From NCBI GenBank assembly GCA_030844895.1, contig CM061223.1, positions 107,429,186 through 107,493,185 on the forward strand: a DNA stretch of 64,000 nt, in the 5' to 3' direction. Of the stretch, positions 47,609 through 60,400 are shown in pieces; the first letter of the stretch is position 1, and every line of letters begins with the position of its first letter. The translations under genes and the position numbers were made by a program. Under the pieces are notes generated by a model that was not told the origin of the DNA, searched no databases, and saw only the letters and a list, made by a program, of their open reading frames with translations. The DNA comes from Ambrosia x helenae. Lineage: Eukaryota > Streptophyta > Magnoliopsida > Asterales > Asteraceae.

Positions 47609-49373
47609 TACATATAATAAACCAAAGCCATTTTGATGACATGTCATAATATTATGCAATCTCTCTTTTGAGAGATGCCACATAAGATGTGATGTGGCAA
47701 CTCTAGACCAATTAAAAAAAAAGAATAAATATGGTTTAAATATTATTTAACATAATCTATTAAATACCTAATCTACTAAATTTAAATATTAAAACTTTAT
47801 TATTTTCTCTCTCATGTTTCTTCTCATAACTTTTAAACTTTAATATCTTTTATATAGGAGATTTTTTAAAGAAAAAAATTATACCGAATTAACGAGCGTT
47901 TTATTATCTTTCCAACGAGTACCATAGTGCTATATAAAAAACGGAGAAAAAAACGACAATTTTTTGTAACCCGATAGGTATTGTGTCAGGTTTGGAATTA
48001 GTTTAAAAAAAAATTGTGGGTTTGGGTCGGGCCTGGGATTAGGTGATACCCGACCCAATTACCGTTTTTATATTAGAATATGATAACTTATGGCAGAGAT
48101 TTGTTTAAAATAATAATAATAACAATAATAATAATAATAATAATAATATTCATTAATCATGTATTGACAAGTCATTAATTATGTTGTCATATTAGATATT
48201 TCAACCCGGGACGCTCTCCAACAAGTAATTGCTATATAGATGCCACTAGCTGATTACCCCGGAGGGTCCCGGGGTTGAAAAATCTAATTTTACGTGATAA
48301 CCTATTGCAAATGGCTCAAGTTAACTAACCACAAAATCTTTCAATCATTGCATGTTCATAGTATTCTAATCAGTAATAACTCATATTCCCTAATCTAAAA
48401 CCTAATCAGTAATCATCTAAAGAATCACTTATGTAAGCTGCAACTATTCAAAAACTCATCACCTCTCTCTAATTTCTCACATTCTAATGGCTCTTATAAT
48501 TTCTAACCTAATCAACTAAACAAACACTTAAGTTGGAAGTTGTAACCATTGCATCTCATTATGTCACGTGGAATAATCAAGAGGTGGTTGAGGCCACCAT
48601 TGAACGCCACGTCAGCAACTATCAAATTCTCCTGGGAGCGTCCCGGGGTTGAAAAATATAACCATTCTAATAATACTAATACTAATAGTAATAATTATTA
48701 CTCTTGTAATTAAATAAATAAAAAAATAACCATGCTATAAGCTGACACCATGTGTTGCAGTGTTGCGCGATTCTTTCTCCTTGCTTCTCTTGATGAAGTA
48801 TACCTAGTAAAATTCCAATGATAACATGGCGATTTGGCTGATTTTCAATATCGTAGATAAGAACCTGATTTAAAAGAAAAAAAAACATGATTAATGAATA
48901 ACATGAACACTTTGTGTGTTTTTTTCCTGTATGAACGAAACCCCACAAAAAATAGTCGATTTTTTCTCTGTTTTTTATATAGGACTATGGTACTCGTTGG
49001 AAAGATAATAAAACGCTCGTTAATTTGGTGTAATTTTTTTCTTTAAAAAATTCGTATATAAAAGATATAAACGTTTAAAAATTATGGGAGAAAACATGAG
49101 AGGGAAAATTTTAAATTTATTTTTAAATTCTTTTACTAAAATAACTCAATTTAATTAAAAAAGGAAATAATTCAAAAACACTAAAATCTTTCAATTATGA
49201 TGCCACGTGGCAATTTCATGGAGATGTTGAAGGCACCATTGCACGCCACGTCAACAATGTTCAATTCTTTTATATATATTAATAGATTAATAGATTTTTA
49301 TAGTTTAGATACTTCTAATTTTATTCACTTTACTTAGATTTCTCAACCCGGGACGCTCCCGGGTATAAGCTAG
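47609..49373 (+). mobile_element. Older Helitron relative interrupted by Helitron B
   Basis: The left part (47630-47970) has the family blocks atatcttttatataggag and ccaacgagtaccatag. The right part ends with the hairpin cccgggacgctcccggg and CTAG at 49373, followed by T. Helitron B (48246-49286, opposite strand) lies between. A (TAA)n-rich patch at 48108-48150 interrupts the left part. Confidence 0.55.
48246..49286 (-). mobile_element. Non-autonomous Helitron B (composite, two hairpins)
   Basis: On the minus strand it begins TCTATTAATATATATAAAAG at 49286 and ends in CTAG at 48246, followed by T, with a ccccgggaccctccgggg hairpin near 48257-48275. A second hairpin-like ccccgggacgctccc block lies inside at about 48632-48650, followed by another ctgacgtggcgt start. 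It is the inverted counterpart of 52647-53709. Confidence 0.85.
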
Positions 49374-49483
49374 TGTAAAATATAAAACTTGTAAAATTCT
49401 AAGATGCCAATTAAACATTTTTATATGACAAAATAGTGCAAGATTATTGATAGAGCATCTTTTTTTTTTCTACCGTTAGTTAA

Positions 49484-50117
49484 TGTTAAAAATATGTCCC
49501 ATAAATATGTTTTGATTCATTTATTTTCTAAGTGGGCTCCTGATGTCTTAATGGGCTCCTGGTGAGTCTTATTGGGCTCCTCTCATTATTATAAGTGTGA
49601 TGTTTAAGTTCATGGGCTATCTTAAGCCCACTCCATATTACTTGATATTTTGTTGCAAGTGGCAGGTTGTTAGTTCGAGGGATGATCATCACCGTTAGAT
49701 TGCTTTTATTCTGATCGTTGGATCAGCATCTTGCAGAAGCTTCTGGAGTTCAATATAAAAGGCTCTCTCTCTCTCATTCAGTATTGTTGTTCGTTCATTT
49801 TTTTGTTTCGTCTCTCTCACGAGTCTATTAGGGTTTGTATCAGGTTATTGTCTATTTGTTTTGTATTCATTCTTTTCATATTCTCACCATCTGTTGATCT
49901 TACTAATCAGCAGAAGGAGAGAAAGACTTTGTATGTGTTTGATTCTTTTTGGTCTCAGTGTTTTATCTGAGATCTAGGGTTCTGGTGGGTACTTTTTGGG
50001 GTTGGCTAAATAAGATTTTGTCACCGTTTTGTCGCCTACATTCTGTGTTCATCTTCTTGAGTTTGTGTTGGCTCAGTCTTGTGTTGTTTGTGTTGATTCA
50101 AACCCTAAAATTCTACA
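49484..50117 (+). mobile_element. Solo LTR (634 bp)
   Basis: It starts TGTTAAAAATATG, ends AAATTCTACA and is flanked by the exact 5-bp duplication gttaa (49479-49483, 50118-50122). It contains a TATA-like caatataaaaggctc at 49751-49765 and CT-rich downstream DNA. It has no internal region, so it is an LTR recombination product. Confidence 0.9.
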
Positions 50118-50258
50118 GTTAACCAATATGTAACTCAACTAATCAAAGTAACGCCATGACGTGATTTGAAAATGCTTTTGACACCTTGTATACAAAATCT
50201 AAGATGCCAATTTAACATTTTTATATGACAAAATAGGAACAAGGAATGGGTAAATACT

Positions 50259-51490
50259 TAGGTGCTGCAGGAAAAGGTCTGCAGTCTGTGGACCACATCT
50301 GCAGACATCTGTAGTGGAAGAGGTGGACCAAAGGTCTGCAATCTGCAAGAAGAGGACTGTTTGTTTGTTAATGTCTGCAGGCTGCTCAAATAAACTGAAA
50401 TTTAAATAAACTGTTTTTTTACAGTAGTTTGGTGGTAGACGGTACTGGTGGTGGACGGTGCTGATGGTGGGTGGTGGACCGTGGTGGTGGACGGTGGTGG
50501 TGGTGGACGGTGGTAGGTGGTGGGTGGTGGTGGACCGTGGTGGACCGTGGTGGACCGTGGTGGTAGGTGGTAGGTAGTGGTGGACGGTGGTGGTGGACCG
50601 TGGTTGGTGGTGGTGGACCGTGGTGGTGGTGGTGGTGGACCGTGGTGGTGGTGGACGGTGGTGGTGGGTGGTGGACCGTGGTGGTGGTGGACGGTGGTGG
50701 ACGGTGGTAGGTGGTGGTGTACGGTGGTGGTGGACCGTGGTTGGTGGTGGTGGACCGTGGTGGTGGTGGGTGGTGGTGGATGGTGGTGGTGGTGGACCAT
50801 GGTGGTGGTGAACGGTGGTGGTGGTGGGTGGTGGGTGGTGGTGGACCGTGGTGGTGGTGGGTGGTGGTGGGTGGCGGTGGTGGTGGACCATGGTATTGGT
50901 GGTGGACGGTGGTGGTGGGGGGTGGTGGTAGGTGGTGGTGGTGGTGGTGGTGGACGATGGTGGTGGTGGATGGTGGATGGTGGTGGACGGTGGTGGTGGT
51001 GGTGGGTGGTGGACCGTGGTGGACGGTGGTGGATGGTGGTGGTGGTGGTGGACCATGGTGGTGGTGAACGGTGGTGGTGGTGGTGGACCATGGTGGTGGT
51101 GAACGGTGGTGGTGGGTGGTGGTGGACCGTGGTGGTGCGTGGTGGGTGGTGGTGGACCGTGGTGGTGCGTGGTGGGTGGTAGTGGGTGGGTGGTGGTGGT
51201 GGTGGGTGGCGGCGGTGGTGGTGGTGGGTGGTGGTGGAAGGTGGTGGACCGTGGTGGTGGTGGACCGTGGTTGGTGGTGGTGGGTGAGGAGAAGAGAAGT
51301 GGAGAAGACCTTTGAAGACCTTAGAAGACTTTGGAACAGGTCTGCACCAAGAAGAGGTCAGGAAGACCTTTTTGAGTGAAAGGTCTTACAAAAACAAACA
51401 ATCTGCAAACCCCAAACGTTTGCGCACATCTGCGTGGTACAAACAAAAGAGGTCAGAAGTGCTTCTGAGTAAAAAACAAACAGCACCTTA
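50259..51490. mobile_element. hAT-like element filled with GGT/GGA repeats
   Basis: The left end taggtgctgcag and right end cagcacctta are inverted. The outer segments on both sides carry ggtctgca and gaagacc motifs. No convincing target duplication is seen. The interior is almost entirely the low-complexity array at 50431-51286. Confidence 0.6.
50431..51286. repeat. GGTGGTGGACCGTGG-type minisatellite, about 0.86 kb
   Basis: The plus strand is a mix of ggtggt, ggtgga and gaccgtggtgg units with almost no other sequence. Long open frames rich in W/V/G/D (plus) or H/P/T (minus) result from composition only. The closely spaced GG doublets could form two-layer G-quadruplexes. Confidence 0.95.
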
Positions 51491-52169
51491 GTATCCATCA
51501 TGTCTCTTAAATCGTGTAATATGCATCACTTCCTATTGACTCAATTTAGAATTCAATTCATCAAGGTGCTAAAAAGTTAAAAAAAAATCAATTGGACATA
51601 GTCCTATAGCATAAATTGCATAACTGAACACATCCTTTAGGGAATGAAATGGACCATTACGAGGTAATGAAAAATAGTGTATTTGGTTGGTTAAAAGATG
51701 GAATCACCCATTCCATAAAATATTTCATTCCCTCAAAACCATTCCATCCACCCCCAAGTTTTTTTTTCATTCCAACCCTCATTCAACCTTTACTAATACC
51801 ACCATAACCCACCACCACCACCCACCACAATCGTCGCCACCATTGTCGCCACCACCCACCACCGTTTCCCACCACCGTTGCCGCCACCACCCACCACCGT
51901 CTCGCCGCCACCAACCACCGCCACCCATTACCTTAACCCACCCACCATCGCCGCCATCCGTTCATTTTGTATTTGTATTTGTATCCGTTCATTTTATTTT
52001 TTATATCAATAAAATTTGCCCAGGTTTTAACTTCTTTCACAAAAAAATAAACTTTCACAATTAAAAGATAAAAAATGCCATAAATAGGCAAGTCCAGGCA
52101 AATGACTATTACAAGTTATTTGCTAAGTGTTCGTTCGGCCAGTTATTGATGTATTGATGATGAATTGAT
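51491..52169. other. AT-rich DNA with CCA-rich element
   Basis: A block from about 51638 begins tagggaatgaaatgg and holds a ccaccaccac-rich stretch (51800-51960), the complement of the adjacent GGT array type. It is probably a second low-complexity-bearing MITE. Ends are uncertain. Confidence 0.4.
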
Positions 52170-52612
52170 GTATTGATGATGAGAACATGTTCTAGAAATG
52201 ATGATGCGTAACTCATTTTTTAACATAGATATATAGTATAAATGGATAATGCAATAAGGGGTATTATAGGGAAGTTTTACATGACATATAGTGTTTAAAG
52301 CATGAAACTCTTGACATCCCATCTTAAAATGTGTGTATAAATACTTTTCTAGACATGTCTCCTCCTTAATAAGGTAACATAGATGATGATGATCACAACA
52401 TGTTCTGGAAAGGATATGCGTAACTCATTTTGTAGGTTATATAGTTATAGTACAAGTGGATAATGCAATAAGGGGTATTATGGGGAACTTTTACATAACA
52501 TATCTATGTTAAAGCATGAGTCTCTTGATATCCCATCTTAAAATTTGTGTATAATTACTAATCTAGACATGTCTCCTTCTTAATAAGGTAACATAGATTA
52601 ATATATTTACTC
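52170..52612. repeat. Tandem duplication, 213-bp period
   Basis: The sequence containing aacatgttct(a/g)gaaa, ggataatgcaataaggggta and ctagacatgtctcct occurs at 52184 and again at 52397, with scattered differences. Confidence 0.88.
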
Positions 52613-52646
52613 TCCAAATGGTGACACATCTATATCTATAACTATA

Positions 52647-53709
52647 TCTATATATATATATATAAGAAAACGTATATGCTGACGTGGCGTGCAATGGAGG
52701 CCTCAACCTCCTCTTAAGAGTGTCACGTGACATCATAATTGAAAGATTTTAGTGTTTTTGAACTATTTCCTTTTTTAATTAAAAAAAGATAAACATAAAA
52801 CCCTAAATTAAATTGAGTTATTTTAGGAAAAAAAGAATTTAAAAATAAATTTAAAATTTTATCTCTCATGTTTCCTCCCATAATTTTTAAACGTTTATAT
52901 CTTTTATATACGGGATTTTTTAAAGAAAAAAATTACACCAAATTAACGAGCGTTTTATAATCTTTCCAACGAGTACCATAGTCCTATATAAAAACGGAGA
53001 AAAATCAAATATTTTTTGTGGGGTTTCGTTCATACAGGAAATAAATACACAAAGTGTTCATGTTATTCATTAATCATGTTTTTTGTTTTAAACCAGGTTC
53101 TTATCTACGATGTTGAAAATCAGCCCAATCGCCATGTTATCATTGGAATTTTACTAGGTATACTTCATCAAGAGAAGTTAGGAGAAAGAATCGCGCAACA
53201 CTGCAACACATGGTGTCACCTTATAGCAAGGTTATTTTTTATTTATTTAATTACAAGAGTAATAATTATTACTATTAGTATTATTAGAATGGTTATATTT
53301 TTCAACCCCGGGACGCTCCCGGAAAGAATTGATAGTTGTTGACGTGGCGTTCAATGGTGGCCTAAACCATCTCTTGGTTATGCCACGTGGCATAATGAGA
53401 TGCAATGATTACAACTTCCAACTTAAGTGTTTGTTTAGTTGATTAGGTTAGGAATTATAAGAGCCATTAGAATGTGAGAAATTAGAGAGATGTGATGAGT
53501 TTTTTAATAGTTGCAGCTTATATAAGTGATTCTTTAGATGATTACTGATTAGGTTTTAGATTAGGGAATATGAGTTATTACTGATTAGAATACTATGAAC
53601 ATGCAATGATTGGGAGATTTTGTGGTTAGTTAACTTGAGTCATTAACAATAGGTTATCACGTAAAATTAGATTTTTCAACCCCGAGACCCTCCCGGGGTA
53701 ATCAGCTAG
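52647..53709 (+). mobile_element. Non-autonomous Helitron C (composite, two hairpins)
   Basis: It begins TCTATATATATATATATAAG and ends ATCAGCTAG before T, with a ccccgagaccctcccgggg hairpin at about 53681-53699. An inner hairpin ccccgggacgctcccgg lies at about 53306-53322 and is followed by a second ttgacgtggcgttcaatgg start. The same two-part layout is found in Helitron B. Confidence 0.85.
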
Positions 53710-55402
53710 TACTTTTATTATAGGGATATGCATAAACAATAATTGTTAAAAACATTATAATCTTTAGCTTCAATTCACTCCACAATTCCATATGGTTATT
53801 TCAACATATTTCATAATAAATGAACTTACACCCAACCAAACCCATTATCAAGTTAAGCACACACAATGGGTAATTATTTCGTAAATAAATAAAAAAAAAA
53901 AAAAACCTTTAAGAAATCAACAAATCCATATAAAAATTATATCCTAAATAAATAACACTTTTATTCTTGGCATCCCTCTCTCTTGCAACCTTGCTTTCTA
54001 TACACTCTTTTCTCAATTCAAGTGTATACATATTTTCTTTAACGACATCTCACACACACTTTAACTCTACTGTTAAATATCACTTTTTTTTTTACAACCA
54101 AGAGATACAATTAGCTTGACCACGGACTTAACCTTTAATTAGGTTTTTACCGGAAAGATTTACCCCTTAATTAATAACTTTGCAACCACTTAATATCTAT
54201 ATCTGCTCAGTAATCAAAATTAATAGAGAAAAAAAAAACTATTTACAACAACTTAATTGCATTACATCATTATATTTCTTTCTATGACGATCTATAAAAC
54301 TATGAGTTAGTAGGAGAAAAAACCAACAGCATGGTCCTTTTTGGCGGATTGTGGGCCTGGAACACCACGCTTTTATGGCTTGGAGCTTGGTTGAAGAAAC
54401 ACCAATATAACAATATATGATATGAGCATCAATAAGAGAGATATTTATATTAATGATTGTCGGACTGTTACAAAGACTCAAACACAAACTGTTATAGCGC
54501 TTCGACTATAATCTATCTTTCTCAACTACAAGCAATTCTCTAAGGATTTCTCTGCCAAGTGTTGAATGAATCCTCTTTTGAGGGAGATGGGGTATTTATA
54601 GGCCTTTGAGATTCTTTGTGATTGGCCGGCTTGAGAACGACAGTTGTATCGTGCGATCGTGCACCACGATCTGTGTCGGCGCTGGCGTCTTGTGGTTGGT
54701 CCACGTGGTCTGTGTCTGTCCTTTCTTGGCTTCTATTGTCCTCGTACTCGCAGGCGATCATGGAGCAGGGAATAGTGGCCTGTGATTCGCCACACGTCCA
54801 TTTCCTTGTCGGATCGTGGCTGCCACGTTCAAGGTGGCGTGCGCGGGCTTCTAGAAGTCTCCGTCAGCTTGGCATGCTATCATTTGTGGGGATGTGAAGT
54901 CGTGCGCACGCACGGGTACATATCTCGACACCTACATGGCACAATATTATTCGATAAATCATCCGCTCATCTCTACCCACAACAGATAGTCTTATGGTCT
55001 ATATAAAAAGTAGAGCGTGTTCGACATAAATGACAATGTCTAGCTAGGTACTCGGTTCAAATGAAGAAATTAGTAATATAACTCACACATTGAAGGGATA
55101 TGGTACCAAATACCATACCACAAACTTACAAACTGCGCCTAACTATATATATAAACGCCCGTTTTACGTCAGCGGAGTAGCTAGCACACAACGTTTCGTG
55201 ACATAGACTCGCTCGCCCGTTCTACGTCAGCGGAGAGACTGACGTCCACGACATACCGCCCGTATTACGTCAGCGGGGCGGACGCACTATGAAGCTTCTT
55301 CAACAAGATAGACAAAGCTTCACCAACACGATTACAAAGATGCCTTATGGGGCAGCCTCGAGACACACACTCCTGCCCCCAGGCAACTGTTCCTGACGCT
55401 GC
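53710..55402. other. Possible LTR-type repeat, minus strand, and flank
   Basis: The minus strand has a TATA-like tataaatacccc near 54600 and GC-rich upstream sequence to about 54940, typical of an LTR promoter. I could not define both ends. A second promoter-like segment at 55140-55280 has a TATA run (tttatatatatag, minus) and three TGACG motifs. No host gene is recognised. 53710-54230 is AT-rich with nothing visible. Confidence 0.35.
55155..55280 (-). promoter_or_regulatory. Three TGACGTA (as-1/TGA-type) motifs
   Basis: On the minus strand ccgctgacgtaaaacggg, ccgctgacgtagaacggg and ccgctgacgtaatacggg occur within about 110 bp, next to a TATA-like run. TGACG pairs are bound by TGA bZIP factors in as-1 elements. 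The same cgttctacgtcagcgg sequence occurs in the solo LTR near 26918. Confidence 0.5.
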
Positions 55403-57426
55403 TGTCACACCCCAACCGATGGCGGAAACATCGAGGTGAGACTTGTGATAGATTGTTCAAAGACTTCATGACACTAGAATTCGTGACAATATGATTTAAA
55501 GATAAAATTTCATTCATAGCATAATCATCGTCTAAAAAGATAACATAATACAAATTGTTTTCATGAAAAGAGAAATACGACATCAAAATATAGAACTTAA
55601 ACTAGCGTGAGTTTCTAGTCCAATCCTAAGTAGATTTCTTGAATATCTTGCATCAAACATTTCCTGCAACATGTATAAAATATCCGTCAACACATAAAGC
55701 ATTGGTGAGCATACTAGTTTTAGTTTACATACATAGTATTTTAGAATGGTTTACTCAAGTCTCATACTATAGCATTGCACATACCTATCATACAAAAGAC
55801 ATAACTCAAACCCGCGAGTACCACAGCGTATACCTAACATATTCATGTTAGGCCGTTTAAATCTTAACAATGACCCATAAAGGGGGCGGTGTGCTAGTCC
55901 TATAGCGCTATACATGTTAAGTGGGCTAATAATAGTTAATGATTTATGTCTAAGTATCTAAGAATCATAAGCATGGCAAGTAGCATATAAGTATGTTTAA
56001 TAGATTGAGCATGTGTGTTTATGAAAGCATTAGTGTGTTTTGCATATGATACATGTTTACACCCCAAAAGTGATAAAGAGTAAAAAGGGGACAAGTATGA
56101 ACTCACCTTTGGGTGCGTTTTAGCAAGGTTCCAAAAGAATGAGTCTTGGGGGATTAGTTCCTTAGCCTTGGTTAACTAGAATTAGAAAAATAAAGAGTCT
56201 TAGGTTTGAGTTTAGATTATAGATTCACGAGAGTCATGCAAGCCTTTTAGGCGAACCAAAACACAAACCACCATGAAGGTGATTCGGATGGTCATAAGAG
56301 TCAAGCAAGCCTTTTAGGCGAACCAAAACACAAACCACCATAGAGGTGATTCGGATGGTTAGGAGAGTCAAGCATTGGTAAGGTAGGGATGTATCCACAA
56401 ACCTTTCCGAGTTATTAAATTAGTAGAGTTTATATAATTTAGTATTTATATAATATAACTTAGAAAGTAGGGTATGGTGACTTAGTTTGGATGAGCCTTG
56501 GCCTTCCTTTTGTCGACCATGAACCATAACACAAGTCCCTCCATCATTGAGTTGTTGGTGAACTTGGTTGGTATTATTAACAACTTAGTGCATAAAAGGT
56601 AATAGAAGATGACCACATTTGAGGCCTCAAATTGGTGCCCTACTCATGTTTATTTGCCATGGCAAATAGGAGAGAGGTCCTAGAGGTTTCCTCAAAGGGT
56701 TTGAAGAAGAGGAGAGTGAAGAAAGTAGAAGAGAGGTTGAAGGTGAAGTGAGAAACTCACTTATTCTTGAGAGAATTCTTGAGAGATTTGGAGATTTTAG
56801 AGAGGATTTAGGAATGAGCAAGTGTTAGAATGGGTAGGAGTGGTGTATTTATAGTTGGGGTGAAGGGGTTGGGTATTTAATGAATTAATTAGGGTGGTTA
56901 GAAGTTAATTAAGTGGTAATTATATCTTTAAAAAAAAAGAAAAAAAAAATAAATAAATAAATGACTAAAAAAAAAAGTGTACGGCAATTTTGCATTCATT
57001 TCATGTTATGTTTTTTTTTTTTTTTGTATTATTATTATTATATATATATGTGTGTTTTATTAATAATAAATATATATTAAGATCTTAACTAAATAAGTTT
57101 CTTGTTATAAAGTCTAAATTGAATAGGATAAATTATAACGACGACCCGTCAAGAATTGGTAGGAGTAACCTAAACGAAACGAATAAAGGCGAACTTAGAA
57201 TTTGTTAAATATAGCATTTATAATACAAGAAAATTAAGAATCACGCGACGTTATATAAAGTTTGCGTCGCGTAGAATTTATAGAATAAATGAAATAGATT
57301 AAGATTAGATGCAATTGATAAAATACTTTTCCATTGATCATAAGCTCGGGATTACAAGGGTACAAAATGGAAAGATACAAGAATACAAGGACTAGAATAG
57401 AAAATATGAAAAGTACGAATGTTACA
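55403..57426 (-). repeat. 3' LTR of the large Ty3 element (2024 bp)
   Basis: On the minus strand it starts TGTAACATTCG and ends GGTGTGACA. Compared with the 872 bp visible of the other LTR I noted one clear substitution (g at about 55828, a at 63554). An internal 67-bp tandem duplication with agccttttaggcgaaccaaa lies at about 56231-56364. Confidence 0.93.
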
Positions 57427-57464
57427 GTCTCCCCTACTTTAGGAAATTTCGTCTCGAAATTTAT

Positions 57465-60400
57465 TCAAGTGGCTTGACTGAAAAGATGTGGGTACTTTTT
57501 CTTCATTTGCTCTTCATGTTCCCAAGTGAATTCGGGTCCATTCTTCGATTCCCAACGAACTTTAACTAGCGGAATACGTTTTCGTTTGAGTTGTTTGACT
57601 TCACGATCCATTATTTCCACTGGTTTTTCGACGAAATGCATGGACTCGTCGATTCGTACGTCGTCAAGAGGAATGTGTATGTTCCCTTCGGCTAAGCATT
57701 TCTTCAAATTTGAAACATGAAAGGTGGGATGGACATTGTTGAGTTCTTGGGGTAACTCGAGCTTGTAAGCCACTTTCCCGATTCGCTCAATGATCTTGAA
57801 CGGTCCAACGTACCGTGGAGCTAACTTTCCTTTCTTTCCAAATCTGACTACTCCTTTCCAAGGAGAGACCTTGAGGAGTACTTGATCACCAACATTGAAT
57901 TCAAGGGGTTTTCGCCGCTTGTCTACATAGCTTTTCTGACGGCTTCGAGCAGCTAAAAGATTATCACGGATCTGGATGATTTTGTTAGTCGTTTCCTGGA
58001 TGATTTCGGGACCAGTGATTTGTGCTTCACCAATCTCGTGCCAACATATAGGAGAACGACACTTTCGGCCATAGAGAGCTTCGAATGGAGCCATTTGGAG
58101 GCTGGTATGGTAACTGTTATTGTACGAGAACTCGACCAATGGTAGATGAGCATCCCAGTTTCCACCAAAGTCGATTACACAAGATCGAAGCATGTCCTCA
58201 AGAGTCTGGATCGTACGTTCAGTTTGTCCATCAGATTGAGGATGAAAAGCTGTACTAAGATTAAGTTGAGTTCCCATGGCAGCCTGAAATGTTTCCCAAA
58301 GACGGGAGGTGAATCGACCATCGCGGTCTGAGATGATGTCAAGAGGAATACCATGACGACAAATGATTTCCTTGGTGTAGATATGGGCTAGCTTTTCAAC
58401 TTTGTAATCTTCACGAATGGGAAGGAAGTGAGCTGACTTGGTTAAACGATCAATGATTACCCAAATGCTATCATGACCGGATGATGTTCGAGGGAGCTTG
58501 GTAATAAAATCCATAGCAATACTTTCCCATTTCCACATGGGGACTTCGGGCTGTTCAAGCAAACCCGACGGTCGTTGGTGCTCGGCTTTTACTTTGGAGC
58601 AAGTGAGACATTTGGACACAAAGAGAGCAATGTCCTTTTTCATACCGGGCCACCAATAATTACGACGGAGATCTTGATACATTTTATCCGCACCGGGATG
58701 AATGGAGTATCGGGATTTATGCGCTTCATTCATTATAAGAGTACGAAGGTTATTACGACTGGGAACCCAAATACGATCAAGATAATAAAGAATCCCATTT
58801 GCCTTGGATTCCAAGTGTAACTCGGCACCACAAGACATTTCTTCATATAGAGTATTTTCATTGACCGATGTATGCTGTGCGTCTCGAATACGGTTGAAGA
58901 GATCATTTTGAAATTGAGAGCTACGAAGACGGTCGATTTCTCGAATGTTGCATAGAACTGCATGACTTTTTCGACTAAGAGCATCGGCTACTACATTCGC
59001 TTTACCAGGATGATAGCGAATTTCGCAGTCGTAGTCGTTTAACAATTCGACCCATCGTCGTTGTCGTATGTTAAGATCCTTTTGATTAAAAATGTGTTGC
59101 AGGCTTTTGTGGTCGGTAAAAACAACACATTTCGTACCATAGAGGTAATGTCTCCAGATTTTTAAGGCAAAAACAACGGCACCAAGTTCAAGATCGTGAG
59201 TGGTGTAGTTCTTCTCGTGGATTTTGAGTTGCCTTGATGCATAGGCGATGACTTTGCCTCGTTGCATAAGAACGCAACCAAGACCTTGATTCGATGCATC
59301 ACAATAAACCACGAAATCATCATTCCCCTCGGGAAGAGCTAGAACAGGAGCATCACAAAGCATAGACTTGAGGGTTTCAAAGGCTTCTTCTTGCTTAGGA
59401 CCCCAAATGAAAGGTTGGGATTTTTGAGTCAAAGCGGTGAGTGGTGTAGCAATTTTGGAAAAGTTGGAGATGAACCGACGGTAGTAACCCGCCAATCCTA
59501 GAAAGGAACGAACTTCGGTAGGAGATTTTGGTGCAATCCAATTTTTAACGGCTTCAATTTTGGCAGGATCAACATGAATACCCCTATCGTTCACAATATG
59601 CCCAAGGAATTGAACTTCCTTTAACCAAAATTCACATTTAGAGAACTTGGCATAAAGTCGTTCGGCACGTAGGAGTTCTAGAATCAAACGGAGATGTCGT
59701 TTATGGTCGTCTTCGGATTTGGAATAGATCAAGATGTCATCAATGAAGACAATCACAAAACGATCCAAATAAGGTTTACACACTCGATTCATTAGATCCA
59801 TGAATACTGCGGGTGCATTGGTTAAACCGAAAGGCATCACCATGAACTCGTAGTGACCATATCTTGTGCGAAAGGCAGTTTTTGGAATATCTTCTTCGTG
59901 GATTTGAAGTTGATGGTATCCCGAACGAAGATCGATTTTTGAGAAACAAGTAGCTCCTTGGAGCTGGTCAAAGAGATCATCAATGCGTGGGAGAGGGTAT
60001 CGGTTTTTGATAGTAAGCTTGTTAAGCTCACGATAATCGATGCACATACGGAAAGATCCGTCTTTCTTTTTAACAAACAAAACAGGAGCACCCCAGGGAG
60101 AAGTACTCGGGCGTATGAAGCCTTTTTCGAGCAGTTCTTGGAGTTGACTAGCAAGTTCTTGCATTTCGGAAGGTGCGAGACGATATGGAGCTTTTGCAAC
60201 GGGTGTAGCACCAGGTATGAGATCAATGCGAAGTTCAACAGAACGAGCAGGAGGAAGTCCGGGTAGATCTTCGGGAAAGACTTCGGGAAAGTCACAAACG
60301 ACAGGTATGTCTTTTATGCCTTTTTCCTTGTCTTTGGTTGTTACCACATGAGCTAAGAATGCAACATATTCCTTACGGAGATACTTTCGAGCTTTGGTAC

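Noticed and set aside
50199..51379. Histidine/proline-rich and tryptophan/glycine-rich proteins up to 285 residues
   Set aside because: They are produced by the GGT/GGA low-complexity array in multiple frames on both strands.
54540..54897. Protein-coding frames on both strands near 54.6-54.9 kb
   Set aside because: They are overlapping frames in a GC-rich promoter-like stretch with no domain or splice support.
55332..55851. Small frames repeated at 63109-63577
   Set aside because: They lie inside the LTRs of the large Ty3 element and are duplicated only because the LTRs are duplicated.
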